64,000 bases of DNA, from the NCBI GenBank assembly GCA_963781785.1, contig CAWAHD010000003.1, positions 1 to 64,000 on the forward strand. Direction: 5' to 3'. Origin of the DNA: CAWAHD01 sp963781785 (GTDB taxonomy: Bacteria; Planctomycetota; Planctomycetia; Isosphaerales; Isosphaeraceae). Below the pieces are notes generated by a model, which saw only the letters and a program-made list of their open reading frames with translations, made no database searches and was not told the origin of the DNA. Positions 44,504 to 54,234 of the stretch are shown here, in pieces. Made by a program: the position numbers and the translations under genes. Numbering within the stretch: position 1 is the stretch's first letter; every line of letters begins with the position of its first letter.

Positions 44504-45345
44504 ACAGCAAGAAACTGCTTGCGCTCTACGGGCTAAAGTGGAACCCGTTTTCGCCGGAGCTTCCCAGTGAAGCACTGCTGACGACGCCCAAGATCGAGCA
44601 CTTCGCCTGGCGTGTCGAACAGTTGGTCCAGGAGGGAGGCTTCGCGCTGATCACCGGGGAGTCGGGTACCGGCAAGTCGGTGGCGCTGCGGATTGTCGCC
44701 GGGCGGCTTGCGGCGCTGCGGGACGTCACGGTCGGTGTGATCGAGCGGCCCCAGTCCCGAGGTGGCGATTTCTATCGCGAGCTGGGCGACATCTTCGCGG
44801 TGAAGCTGAAGCCCCACAATCGCTGGGGCGGTTTCAAAGCTTTGCGCGAGCGCTGGAAAACCCACGTGGCCTCCTCACGCATCCGCCCGGTGCTTTTGGT
44901 TGACGAAGCCCAGGAGATGAGCCCAGACGTCCTGAGTGAGCTGCGGATCCTTTGCAGCGCCGATTTCGATGCCACGTCGCTTTTAACGGTGGTGCTTTCC
45001 GGGGACGGGCGATTCCCGGAACTGCTGCGTCATGAGGATCTGGTCCCCTTGGGGACTCGCATCCGTGCACGGCTCGTGACCGAGACCGCCACGCGCGAGG
45101 ATTTGCTGGAACTGCTCCACCACGCGCTGGCCAAGGCCGGCAACGCAACGCTCATGACGGCCGAGCTCATGGATACGCTGGTGGATCACAGCGCAGGCAA
45201 CTATCGCGTGCTCATGACTATAGGTGCCGATCTCTTGGCCTACGGGGCGGCGAACGACCTCGCACAGCTTGACGAAAAGTGTTACCTGGAGGTCTATCAG
45301 CCCAGGAACGCACGCCCCGCGCTCAAGAAGAAAGTGAAGGTGTAA
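44500..45345 (+). CDS. ExeA/TnsC-like AAA+ ATPase of the transposon
   Basis: A 281-residue ATPase: Walker A ITGESGTGKSVALRIV, Walker B RPVLLVDEAQEMSPDVLSEL, sensor LLTVVLSGDGRFPELLRHED and an arginine-rich end (GTRIRARLVTETATREDLLE), then a winged-helix-like C-terminus. ExeA-type AAA+ proteins work with DDE integrases as target-selector ATPases, like TnsC or TniB. Here the gene is coupled to the integrase by a 4-base overlap and is intact although the integrase is broken. Confidence 0.85.
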   Translation: MNSKKLLALYGLKWNPFSPELPSEALLTTPKIEHFAWRVEQLVQEGGFALITGESGTGKSVALRIVAGRLAALRDVTVGVIERPQSRGGDFYRELGDIFAVKLKPHNRWGGFKALRERWKTHVASSRIRPVLLVDEAQEMSPDVLSELRILCSADFDATSLLTVVLSGDGRFPELLRHEDLVPLGTRIRARLVTETATREDLLELLHHALAKAGNATLMTAELMDTLVDHSAGNYRVLMTIGADLLAYGAANDLAQLDEKCYLEVYQPRNARPALKKKVKV

Positions 45346-45347
45346 CG

Positions 45348-46301
45348 ATGCCTGTGAACGCAGATCGAATGCTTCCGGTAGTGCGTGTGGGCGAGATACC
45401 GAGCGATGAGCTCACCGAGCGTTGGCTGGTGGAACAGCTCTGGTGCGCCAACTCAGTGGGTGTGATCGGCGGCGCTCCGAAGTGCGCCAAGACATGGCTG
45501 GGGCTGGATATGGCCTTGAGCGTGGCCACGGGGACACCGTGCTTGGGCAAGTTCGCGGTGCCGGAGCCGGGGCCGGTGCTGGTCTACCTGGCGGAGGACG
45601 CGCTTCGGGTCGTGGGCGAGCGTATCGAGGGGATGGCCCGGCACCGTGGTCTCGAGATCGACCAGGTGGCCGTCTACGCGATCACGGCATCGGCTCTGCG
45701 GCTCGATCACGATCGGGATCGGACGCGGCTTTGGGAGACAGCCCGATGGCTGCGACCCAAGCTGCTGGTGCTTGACCCGCTGGTGAGACTTCATGGCATT
45801 GACGAGAATCACGCCGGCGAGGTGGCCCAGCTGCTGGGGTATCTTCGCTCGTTGCAGAGGCAGCTTGGCATCTCGGTGCTGCTGGTGCACCACACGCGCA
45901 AGAATGGTGGGGATGGAGCTGCTGTCGGTCAGGGACTGCGTGGCTCGTGCGATATCCATGCGTTCGGCGACTCGAACCTCTATCTCCGGCGAACCGAACA
46001 GCACCTGATACTCTCCAGCGAGCATCGGTCGGCGCCGGCATCGGCGCCGGTCTACCTGGAGCTGGTCGCCACCAACGCGGAGACGACTCATCTTGAGGTG
46101 ATCGCGGCGCTTCGCGACGAGAAAGAGGACAGCCTCACAGAGCGAGTGCTCGCGCTGCTTGCCCCAGGACGAGCGCTGACGCGAACGACGCTGCGTGATT
46201 CGCTGGCGGTCAAGAATGAGCGATTAGGCGAGGTGCTGGAGTCGCTCGAGCGGGTTGGCCAGATCGCCCGCACGTCTGCTGGTTGGCATTGCCACTACTG
46301 A
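45348..46301 (+). CDS. RecA-like (AAA_25/RepA-type) ATPase with C-terminal winged helix
   Basis: The ATG at 45348 follows the previous stop by two bases; 317 residues. It begins SDELTERWLVEQLWCANSVG, then a Walker A-like IGGAPKCAKTWLGLDMALSV, Walker B LRPKLLVLDPLVRLHGIDEN and ISVLLVHHTRKNGGDGAAVG, the pattern of RepA/AAA_25 hexameric ATPases. The end (LTRTTLRDSLAVKNERLGEV) looks like a winged helix. I place it as the last gene of the same transposon. A second ATPase of this class beside an ExeA ATPase is not part of classical Tn7 or Tn5053; its role is unknown. Confidence 0.75.
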   Translation: MPVNADRMLPVVRVGEIPSDELTERWLVEQLWCANSVGVIGGAPKCAKTWLGLDMALSVATGTPCLGKFAVPEPGPVLVYLAEDALRVVGERIEGMARHRGLEIDQVAVYAITASALRLDHDRDRTRLWETARWLRPKLLVLDPLVRLHGIDENHAGEVAQLLGYLRSLQRQLGISVLLVHHTRKNGGDGAAVGQGLRGSCDIHAFGDSNLYLRRTEQHLILSSEHRSAPASAPVYLELVATNAETTHLEVIAALRDEKEDSLTERVLALLAPGRALTRTTLRDSLAVKNERLGEVLESLERVGQIARTSAGWHCHY

Positions 46302-46313
46302 GGATCGGAGAAA

Positions 46314-46353
46314 ATCGTTCCGTTCCCCATCCGCAGATGGGGAACGGAACGAT
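46314..46353. other. Perfect 18-bp hairpin after the transposon operon
   Basis: Bases 46314-46331 and 46336-46353 are perfectly complementary (ATCGTTCCGTTCCCCATC, loop CGCA). It lies 13 bases after the last gene. No T-tract follows, so it could be a strong structure at the transposon end or a terminator of unusual type. Confidence 0.7.
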
Positions 46354-46375
46354 ACTCCCACGGCGAAATCGAGCA

Positions 46376-46415
46376 TCGATTATCGTGATCAGATCGTTGT
46401 CGATTATCGTGATCA
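46376..46415. repeat. Two 16-bp direct repeats TCGATTATCGTGATCA
   Basis: Exact copies at 46376-46391 and 46400-46415, spaced 24 bases start to start, lie between the transposon operon and the next element. Transposons with DDE-integrase and AAA+ partners usually carry several transposase-binding repeats at each end, so these may be the right-end sites. I did not find the same repeat at the left end near 39840-39960. Confidence 0.6.
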
Positions 46416-46439
46416 CTCTCAGCTGCCTGTACTTTCCGC

Positions 46440-47977
46440 GTAGCCGTTCATAGGGTGGGGTAGGTCGAATCAAGCAACTTTGGATCGCGTCCGGGTGAGT
46501 CGCAAAAGAGAGGGAAGGGCGTGGCCACGACGGTCTGCTTCAAAGCACGAAGTCAGGTAATCCAAGACGTTGTGGCCCTGTTGCCTACAGGTCGCCACCA
46601 CTGTCAGCATTCGCTCGACGAATCGGCTCCCATGCACACTGTCGGTCCCGCCGCTGATCCGCCTCCAGATCACCGCATGCCGCAACGCTCGTTCCACAAC
46701 GTTGTTCGTCGGTGCGATTCCCTGGACCCGCGCGAAGGTCCACAGACCTTCTTCCACCTTGAGAAGCTCGAAGCACGTGGCCGCCGTTTTCGCGCACGGG
46801 CACCTCGACCCTTCCAGAAGGGTTTGCTTGACCTCCCGACGCAAGCGGTGCATCCGCTCTTGAAACGCATTCCAAGGCAAAGTTCCGTCGCGCACTCGGT
46901 GCCAGTGGCGGAACAGCCGGTTCGACAACGAAAGCAACCGCTGTCCGATGCTCTCGCCTTCACCACCCCGGTCGATCATCGCTTGGAAGTCTCGGCGCAG
47001 ATGCGCCCAGCAGACTTGACGCCCGAATGCCTTGATCCACTCATACGCGCTGAACCGGTCACTGCCGACGACCTGATCGTCTTTGCTCCCCAAGAGAGCC
47101 GCCGCGACTTCGCCACTACGACTTTTGGCGATGGTAAAGACCGTGCAAAAGCTGGTCACCGTGGCCTACAGCCAAGCCTTGTGACGATTCTCACGCCACG
47201 ACGTCTCGTCGATATTAACCACCGAGGACTTATGGACCGAAGTCGCGAGTTCGTTGTAAGGGGCTTCAAGGGCGATGGCCGACTGCCGTTCCAGCTTGGA
47301 GACCATCCCGGTGGAGATCGAAAGAGTAAACAGGTCGCTTACCAACTGCTGGATCTGACGCTTGCTGAGGCGATAGGCCCCCGCGAGCACGGCCAGCACC
47401 GCCTGAAGGTACGGGCCGAAGCATCCAGTGGGGACGCCCGGTGGCAAGGCAGCGCAGGTCGTCTCGCCGCAGCCAGGGCAGGTCAGACGATGGAGCCGAT
47501 ACTCATCGACGATCGGCTCGATCTTGGGCAGTTCGGCGACTTGATGGATCAAGGGTTCGGGGTCGTCGCCGCAGAGTTCATGACCGCATCGGCGGCAAGC
47601 AGTCGGCTTACAGTGGGTCGTCCCGCGAATCTTTTCGGGTGGGACCAAGGCGCGGTGGGCCTTACGATGTCCGGGCTGCCCGCCGCGTTTCTTTCCGCTG
47701 GGAGAAGCTGGGGGCTTGCGCTTCATTCCGATCGGATCAGAGGATGGGGGCTTCGACGAGTTGGTGGAGTTGAGCTTCAGCCGATTCTCGAGATCGTTGA
47801 CGCGCGCTTCAAGTTTGGCAAGGCGCAGTTCGTAGAACTCGACGAGCGCAAGAATCGCCGCTTGGACCTCGGGCGAAGCCGTCTGCCACAGGGGTTCTGG
47901 AATCGGGGGCGTCCATGCCATGCAGGTAGAATAATTGCGTCATTCGCAAACGACAACCCCAGACTGTGAACGCTTAC
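46440..47977 (-). mobile_element. IS66-family element with 8-bp target duplication
   Basis: The ends are GTAGCCGTTCATAGGGTGGGG (left) and GTAAGCGTTCACAGTCTGGGG (right, complement), typical of IS66. CTTTCCGC is duplicated at 46432-46439 and 47978-47985, the 8 bp expected for IS66. The target is the terminal repeat of the IS4/IS701-like element. Only the TnpC-type gene is present; the accessory tnpA and tnpB are absent, as in short IS66 relatives. Confidence 0.92.
46470..47921 (-). pseudogene. IS66 transposase with in-frame amber stop
   Basis: The frame begins MAWTPPIPEPLWQTASPEVQ, with a coiled coil (LAKLEARVNDLENRLKLNST), basic linker and cysteine-rich zinc-binding part (HCKPTACRRCGHELCG; RLTCPGCGETTCAALP). 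The first catalytic block VVNIDETSWRENRHKAWL is followed by TAG where relatives have Trp, and the same frame continues TSFCTVFTIAKSRSGEVAAA, VVGSDRFSAYEWIKAFGRQV and TNNVVERALRHAVIWRRISG. A single TGG-to-TAG change explains it. Without suppression the enzyme is truncated at about residue 251. Confidence 0.88.
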
Positions 47978-47999
47978 CTTTCCGCGATTGAGTGTACTC

Positions 48000-49331
48000 T
48001 CAAGCCGCGAGGGCAAGTAGCCGCTCGGCGACGGCTCGAATTTCTTCCTCGGTGACCCCCGGTCGGAGAACCCCGTGAATTTCGTCAGCCAGCAATTCGC
48101 GACGCCAGGCCCGACGCTTGTCGGCGTGGCTCGGGCGGCGGTTCGGATCATCCCAGGGTGACGCCTGGCGGTCCACTAACTCGCCTTCGTCCCGGGCCCA
48201 AGCCCAAGCCTCGGTCATCGTGAACGTCCAGAGGCAGATGTGGAATGCACCGATGCTTGCCCACACGAACCGCACCTGCTGCTGGCCGGCTCCGACGATC
48301 TCCTTGCAATCGCGGAACGTGGTCTCCAGGGCGAACCGATCGGCGACCGTCGCCAGGATCTCAGCCACAGTCGCATTCGGGTCGGTGCAGAAGAAGGCCA
48401 CCCACCCATCGGGCTCGTCAACCAGCACGACACAGATGAGGCCGCCCACCGGCCGCCAGGTGGCCACGAACGTCTTGTACCGCTTCTTCGCCGGCTTGCC
48501 GTAGAGCTCGAAGACCTCGGTCGTCCAGCCGCGACGCTGCCCGGCTCGCTTGGCCAGCGCGATGCGGTTCTCCCCATAGATCCGCGGCCTGCCCCGCCGC
48601 TTGGCCACGCGGGGCCCCGGCACCGTCCACAGCGCCGCGTCCTTGCGCAGGCAGCTCACAACCGTCATCCCCAGCGACACCGCCGGCTTCAGGAACGGAG
48701 CCTTGGCGTACACCCCGTCGACCACGACCCACAGCGGCTTGCCCAGGTATTTAAGCCAGCAATGTGCCCATCGTAGCAGCTCGACAGCCATCTCCAGCTT
48801 GGTTTGGAACTCGGGCCGATGCTGCGGGTCGATCGCGGATACGTCCTTCGCTCGGACGTACATCCGAGCCAAAAGCGGCAGCGCGATGACTCCCCACAGG
48901 GGATGAACCGCCAGGAGCCCGAGCACCACCCAGATGTGGCCGTAAACATGTGGCGAACCCGCCGGACCAGGAGTCGGGTTGTGATGGATGCCGGCTCCCT
49001 GGACGAGCGGCCCGTAGCGCGGAGTTGGCGTGTCGTCGATTGCCAGGGTGAGCCTCGCTAGGTCGGCGACCAAAGGCTTGACTACCTCGCAGACCAGGCG
49101 GGCGGCGATGTCCTTGGCCTTCTTGCCGGCGGCTGCGACCGTCGTATAGCAGGGTCGGAATTGGGTGCTCAGGCCAGCGGCACGGATCCAACTTGTGACA
49201 GTCCTCCGCCCGCGGGCCAAGACCGCCCCAAGGAACAGCCAGGCCAGCCTGGGGACGGATCTCCGGTCGAGGAATGCGGCGAGGCGCGAGAACCACTGGC
49301 ATGCGGGCACATCCTGGTGCGAAGATGTCAT
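48000..49331 (-). CDS. IS4/IS701-like DDE transposase, copy 2
   Basis: The 443-residue product differs at four positions from that at 24104-25435 and retains the blocks LAIDDTPTPRYGPLVQGAG, VVVDGVYAKAPF and ALETTFRDCKEIVGAG. The gene is intact. Its element's left repeat is split by IS66, so this copy probably can no longer move as a unit. Confidence 0.88.
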   Translation of the reverse strand: MTSSHQDVPACQWFSRLAAFLDRRSVPRLAWLFLGAVLARGRRTVTSWIRAAGLSTQFRPCYTTVAAAGKKAKDIAARLVCEVVKPLVADLARLTLAIDDTPTPRYGPLVQGAGIHHNPTPGPAGSPHVYGHIWVVLGLLAVHPLWGVIALPLLARMYVRAKDVSAIDPQHRPEFQTKLEMAVELLRWAHCWLKYLGKPLWVVVDGVYAKAPFLKPAVSLGMTVVSCLRKDAALWTVPGPRVAKRRGRPRIYGENRIALAKRAGQRRGWTTEVFELYGKPAKKRYKTFVATWRPVGGLICVVLVDEPDGWVAFFCTDPNATVAEILATVADRFALETTFRDCKEIVGAGQQQVRFVWASIGAFHICLWTFTMTEAWAWARDEGELVDRQASPWDDPNRRPSHADKRRAWRRELLADEIHGVLRPGVTEEEIRAVAERLLALAA

Positions 49332-49486
49332 AGTCGGCTCCGTCCGGTTTGATGGTTAGGTCTCGTAACCGCCATCGTCCCGGACGGACCGGCATTCGTC
49401 TACCCGAGTCGTCTCGCGAGGTCAGCGAACAAAATCGCGGAAAGTACAGAGCTGCGCAAGGGCGGGCAAAATGACGAGATTCTCCG

Positions 49487-51251
49487 CTAAAAGTTTCACC
49501 GCTGAAAAAGTAAGAAAAGATTTTGGTTTTTAGGTGGCCTCGAGTCCGGCGGTTTGGAGTAGCTCTTTGAGTGCTCGGCGGACTTGGCGGAATTCTTTTT
49601 GCAGAGGGGGCTGGGGGGAGCCGACTTCCGGAGGCTCATCCAGAGGTTCCCCTATTGTGCCGTTGAGGCACTCTTTGAGTTTGATGATCGCTGTGCCTTG
49701 GGCCATCCCCTGGGGCGTCAGCACGTAGCGCGTCGTTCCCTCCAGTTTGCGAAGCAATCCCTTGGCCTGCAACTTGAGCAAATCGTAGCGAAGTTGAGCC
49801 GCCGTATAGTCGTCAGGGCTCAGCCCGAAACGGCGGTGCACGTAGCTGCGTAGCTCGCGGTTGCGGAACCCGGTGATGATGTGGGCAAACTGAAGCACTG
49901 CCGCCAGCACCCAAGTCAGACGGAGATTATGCAGGTGAATGCCGGGCACGCGTTGTCCCTGTGCAGGGACAGTGGGCTGTCCGAGCTTCTCCACAAAATC
50001 AGCCGCGACCGTGGTGTGGTCGATGGTGTCTTGCCAGCGCAACAGGCGTTGATTGCAGTGGTCCATACAGCGCAGCAGATAAGGCAGGTTGACGAGCGCC
50101 TTGCCGGTGCCGAACTCGCGCACGTCGTGCGTGCATGTCTCCGTGCGGAGGCCCGCTCCTTGTTTGTTGTACTGTTTGATGTAGGTCTTCTTGTGCCATG
50201 CCTTCAGACAATAATCTTCCTGGGTGGTGCGATAGACGCGACCACCAGTGCGGCGGGCCTGCACTTGGCGTTGGAAGAGACGGCTGATGACATGCGGTTG
50301 GCCAACGACTCGGCCCCGGTCCAGCAACTGACCGAACAAGGCGTTGAGCCGGGTGGCCGTGGCGAAGATCAAGTTATGACAGCGTTCAACTTGGTCCAGA
50401 TACCACTGGTAGGTGAACCCTTCACGGCGCGCCGCCGGGGTCAGCAAGGGAATACAACGATAGACCCAGCGATTGCAAAAAGCAGCGATGGTTTGAGGTG
50501 TGAGCGCCTCACAGGCGCGATGGAAGACGTTCGGTTTGTCCACGGCCACGAACAGGTTATCGCGCATCTCGAAACCGACCTGGCGATTGCGCAGTTGCTG
50601 GGCCACGAAATGGTGGCCATTGAGGCAGACGGTGACACCAAAGGGCGCGTAGCTGCTGATGCGGATGGAATTGCCGACGCCGAACTGGCGATCCTTGATG
50701 AAGAAGTAGTAGTGATTGACGCGGCGGCGGCCACGGGCGATCTTGCGTGTTCTGTCCTCTCCGTGCTTGGGGACGTAGGAAACGAACGATGAAACTTCCT
50801 CCTGAACTTTGATGATGCAGTAAATGGCTTCATCGCGGTCAGCCACGCGGTCCAGGAACCGAGCAGCTTGATCAACGTGCCCCTCACCGGGCTTGGCCGC
50901 GAGCAGCGGGATGCCGTTCGTTTGGGCCAACGCCTCGACGGACTGCACGAACTCAGTGGTGAGCTCTTGGAGGTCGCGGGGCTCGATCCAGTCGACACCG
51001 CGGAAGCGCTGAAAGAAGGCACCGAGCATTCCCACATTTTGCAGTTTCATGATGTGGCCGCGGACGCGCATGCGGTCGATGAGGGAATACTCCAGGGTGA
51101 TGTCCTCGGCAAACCGCTCGGCTAAACTGGTCATGGGAGGCTCTCCTCGATACACGTGATGGGACCGAGTCCCGCAAGGAGAGTTATACTCTCCTGCCGA
51201 TGAGAGAGCCTCCCTCATTCCTTTCCCGGTTGAAGGTTCACTTCACTAGGT
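49487..51251 (-). mobile_element. Type A IS-like element, copy 2 (1765 bp)
   Basis: Same length, sequence and hairpins as 19744-21508. The flanks are unrelated to those of copy 1 (left: gagattctccg; right: caacttctggaag, which continues into a truncated transposase). No target duplication or terminal inverted repeat is evident. Confidence 0.85.
49530..51134 (-). CDS. Putative transposase of an unrecognised family (type A), copy 2
   Basis: A 534-residue protein from ATG 51134, identical to copy 1 except Q for R in LFGQLLDRG. The stem-loop leader that can hide the start site is also conserved. Two intact, almost identical copies in different contexts are the best evidence that this gene belongs to a mobile unit. 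Confidence 0.75.
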   Translation of the reverse strand: MTSLAERFAEDITLEYSLIDRMRVRGHIMKLQNVGMLGAFFQRFRGVDWIEPRDLQELTTEFVQSVEALAQTNGIPLLAAKPGEGHVDQAARFLDRVADRDEAIYCIIKVQEEVSSFVSYVPKHGEDRTRKIARGRRRVNHYYFFIKDRQFGVGNSIRISSYAPFGVTVCLNGHHFVAQQLRNRQVGFEMRDNLFVAVDKPNVFHRACEALTPQTIAAFCNRWVYRCIPLLTPAARREGFTYQWYLDQVERCHNLIFATATRLNALFGQLLDRGRVVGQPHVISRLFQRQVQARRTGGRVYRTTQEDYCLKAWHKKTYIKQYNKQGAGLRTETCTHDVREFGTGKALVNLPYLLRCMDHCNQRLLRWQDTIDHTTVAADFVEKLGQPTVPAQGQRVPGIHLHNLRLTWVLAAVLQFAHIITGFRNRELRSYVHRRFGLSPDDYTAAQLRYDLLKLQAKGLLRKLEGTTRYVLTPQGMAQGTAIIKLKECLNGTIGEPLDEPPEVGSPQPPLQKEFRQVRRALKELLQTAGLEAT

Positions 51252-52023
51252 CAACTTCTGGAAGCAGCGCACCAGCCGACTGCCCGAGGAACTCGTCTTC
51301 GACTCCAAGCTGACGACCTATGCAAACCTCGCTGCATTGAACCAAATGGGGATCCAGTTCATCACACTCCGCCGACGGTCCAAGAAACTGCTCGCTGAGG
51401 TAGCCCAGACTCCGGCGTCAGCGTGGCGCCGCATTGAACTCGAGAGTGTTTCGCGCGCTCTCAAGACACCACGGATCCTAGATCGGCAAATCGCATTGGC
51501 GGAATACGAGGGCCCGCTCCGCCAGTTGACCATCGTGGACTTGGGGCATGCGGAGCTCACGTTGCTACTGACAAACGAACTGAGCCGATCGCCGTCTCAT
51601 CTCACCGGCTGCTATGCGCAGCGGATGCTGATTGAGAACAACATTGAGGACGGAATCGACTTCTTTCACATGGACGCCTTGAGCTCGGCGGCGGCCATGA
51701 AGGTGAACTGCGACTTGCAACTGACCTTGATGGCCAGCAGTCTGTACCGTCTGTTGGCTGGTCGCGTCGGCAACGGCTACGAGGCAGCCAAGTCGCGCCA
51801 CCTGTTCCGCGACTTTGTCGACGCTTCCGCGGGGATCACGATTGACGACAATGAAGTGCGGGTGCGGTTTCAGAAGCGCGCCACACAATCCGCTGGTGAC
51901 CGCTGCCGGGTTCGGCGACACGGATGTGGCAGTTCCCTGGCTGAGAGGCAAGCGCTTGCGGCTGGTCCTCGGATAGCCTCGTCGCCGGGTCTCGGCCGAG
52001 CGTGGTGTAAAGTCTCAAACTAA
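51252..52023 (+). pseudogene. Truncated transposase, C-terminal part
   Basis: The frame is open from the type A boundary (VNFWKQRTSRLPEELVFDSK, then LTTYANLAALNQMGIQFITL). It continues LAEYEGPLRQLTIVDLGHAE, YAQRMLIENNIEDGIDFFHM and LTLMASSLYRLLAGRVG, the style of large IS4-superfamily transposases in which ENNIEDG carries the catalytic Glu. The last 60 residues lose similarity. The N-terminal half is missing. Confidence 0.65.
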
Positions 52024-52109
52024 CAATCCACATCAGCTCGCCCATTGAATCGTATAACGTGTCTTGTTAACCAGTTTCGGTACCATGGGAATTTAGGCTA
52101 GGGCTCAAC

Positions 52110-52380
52110 CAGTCGCGGAGTTGGCTCAGCAGCATGAAGTCAGCCGCAAGTTCCTCTATCAGCAGGCCGACACGACACCGCCCGTGATGTGCCAACCCAT
52201 GCCTTCAATCCTGAACCGAGGACGAAGATGTTTTCTTTCGCCTCCCGGTCACCAAGGCATGGCTGCGTCAACTGGTTCTCGGACTGGTGTTGATTGGCCA
52301 TGCCCCGTATTGTGCCGCTGTCGAGTTGTTCCGGTGACCTCTTTGACTCGACCGAAGTTCCCGAGCCGTTTTGACTTAAC
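52110..52380 (+). pseudogene. Unclassified transposase, N-terminal fragment (continues at 56370)
   Basis: Pieces read ELAQQHEVSRKFLYQQADT, then FFRLPVTKAWLRQLVLGLVL, IGHAPYCAAVELFR and, after one base, DLFDSTEV. The next expected block is found 4 kb away at 56370-56591 (GTVHNIVRSAVESVRAISRH). The same gene was therefore split by the two IS1634-type elements between. Confidence 0.6.
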
Positions 52381-52486
52381 TCGCACGCCAATCAGTGATT
52401 AACCTCGATTTTGGCTGGCAAATGTAGCCACTAGAAATCCCAGAACTCCTCTTTGAAATATTGATCGCCGTCTAGAATATAGACGC

Positions 52487-54234
52487 ACCAGCACGACGCG
52501 GCGGCGTACACGGCCACGACCAGGTGGGTCTACAAGGGAAAGATCTACGTCACCCATCTGCTCCGACGGTCCATTCACAAGGGAAAGACCGTCACCCAGG
52601 AGACCCTTGACAACCTCTCCCATCTTCCCGAGCATGTCATCGAGATCATCAAACGCTCCCCCCAAGGGCGAGACCTTCGTCCCTACAGCTGAGGCTTTCC
52701 ACATCACATGCACACGTCCGCACGGGCATGTGGAAGCAGTTCTGACAATGATCCGCAAACTCGGAGTCGACGAACTCATCGCGTTCAAACCGTCGCCACA
52801 GCGTGACCTGGTGATCGCCATGATCGGCGAGCGCCTCCTCTTTCCCAGCTCCAAGCTGGCTCACACCCGACACCGACACGGCACCACCTTGGCCGACAAG
52901 CAGAACGTCGCCGACGCTACCGAGGATCACCTTTACGAGGCCATGGACTGGCTCTTGAAGCGGCAGGGAGCGATCGAGAAACGGCTCGCCCAAAGGCTCT
53001 CGGCAAGGGGGCGTTGGTGCTCTACGACGTCACCAGTAGCTACGACGAGGGGAAGACCTGTCCGCTGGCTCGATTCGGCTACGACCGTGATGGCAAGACC
53101 GGTTGCCCGATCATCGTCTATGGCGTGCTCACCGATGCCCACGGCCAGCCGGTCGCCGTGCAGGTCTATCCCGACAACATCGCAGACCCCAAGACCGTCC
53201 CGGATCAGGTCGAGGCGCTCGCGAAACGGTTCGGCCTGTCGCGAGCAGTGCTGGTTGGCGATCGTGGCATGCTCACCCAAACTCAGATTGACATGCTCAA
53301 AAAACACCCTGGCCTGGGCTGGATCTCGGCGTTGCGCCGCGGCGCGATCCGCCGCTTGGTGGCCGACGAGTATCTGGTCAAAAAGAATTTTGAAGCCGAG
53401 CGCCTGGCGGAGATCAGCTCTCCGGAATCTCCCGGCGAACGATTGGTGGCCTGCTACAACCGACAGTTGGCCGAGCAGCGTCGGCACAAGCGTCAGGAAC
53501 TGCTGGCGGCCACGCAGGTCGAACTGGAAGTACTGGCACCGAGCGTGGGGCGGACCGAGACAGCGGCCGAGATCGGCACGAGGACCGGCAAGGTCATCAA
53601 TCATTACAAGGCGGCTAAACATTTCACTCTGACGATCCGTGACGGGCACCTGAGATGGGCACGCAAGAAAGATACGATCCAGAAAGAGGAGATTCTGGAT
53701 GGGATCTCCGTGATCTAGACCAGCGAGCCGGCCGAGCGACTGACCGCTGCCGACGGCATGCGGTCCTACAAACGGCAGGCTCTGGTGAAACAGTCGTTCC
53801 GATGTCTCAAGGGGATCGATCTCCTGGTGCGCCCGATTCACCACCGCACGGCCGAGTGAGTGCGGGCACATATCTTTTTGTGCGTGCTGGCCTTCTACGT
53901 GGAATGGCACCTGCGGTAGGCGTGGGAACCGCTGCTCTTCGAGGATGAAGACCTGGCCGTCGACTGACAGCGTTGCGACCCAGTGCTGCCTGCCCAAGCT
54001 TCGCCGTCGGCAAGCCTGAAGAAGACGATGCACTTGGCGCCAGACGGTCTCCCGGTCCAGAGCTTTCGAACGTTGCTGGCTTATCTGGGAACACGCGCCC
54101 GTAACACTTGTGTGCTAGCCGCCGATCCCAAGCAGACGACCTTCAACCAGGTGACGGAGGCCGATGCGCTGCAGGCAGAAGCGCTGCGGTTGATCAAAAT
54201 GTGGCCAGAAAACAGGAACTCAAGATTAACGTAA
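52487..54234 (+). pseudogene. IS1634-family transposase, several stops and frameshifts
   Basis: Blocks in order: RWVYKGKIYVTHLLRRSIHK and LDNLSHLPEHVIEIIKR; MIRKLGVDELIAFKPSPQRD and EDHLYEAMDWLLKRQGAIEK; LVLYDVTSSYDEGKTCPLAR with the first Asp; AVLVGDRGMLTQTQIDML; then after stops VRAHIFLCVLAFYVEWHL and AADPKQTTFNQVTEADALQ. At least one frameshift (near 53000) and three stops (from 53716 on) disable it. The longest intact part is 53014-53718. Confidence 0.85.

Larger units (their letters stand above)
46427..49449 (-). mobile_element. IS4/IS701-like element, copy 2, interrupted by IS66
   Basis: Starts CTGTACTTTCCGC at 46427 and ends with the matching inverted repeat at 49449. AGCTGC flanks both sides (46421-46426 and 49450-49455), a clear 6-bp target duplication. 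The IS66 at 46440-47977 sits inside its left terminal repeat. Apart from that the element matches copy 1. Confidence 0.9.

Noticed and set aside
46314..46353. Standard Rho-independent terminator
   Set aside because: The stem is perfect, but no T-tract follows on either strand, so I list it only as a hairpin.
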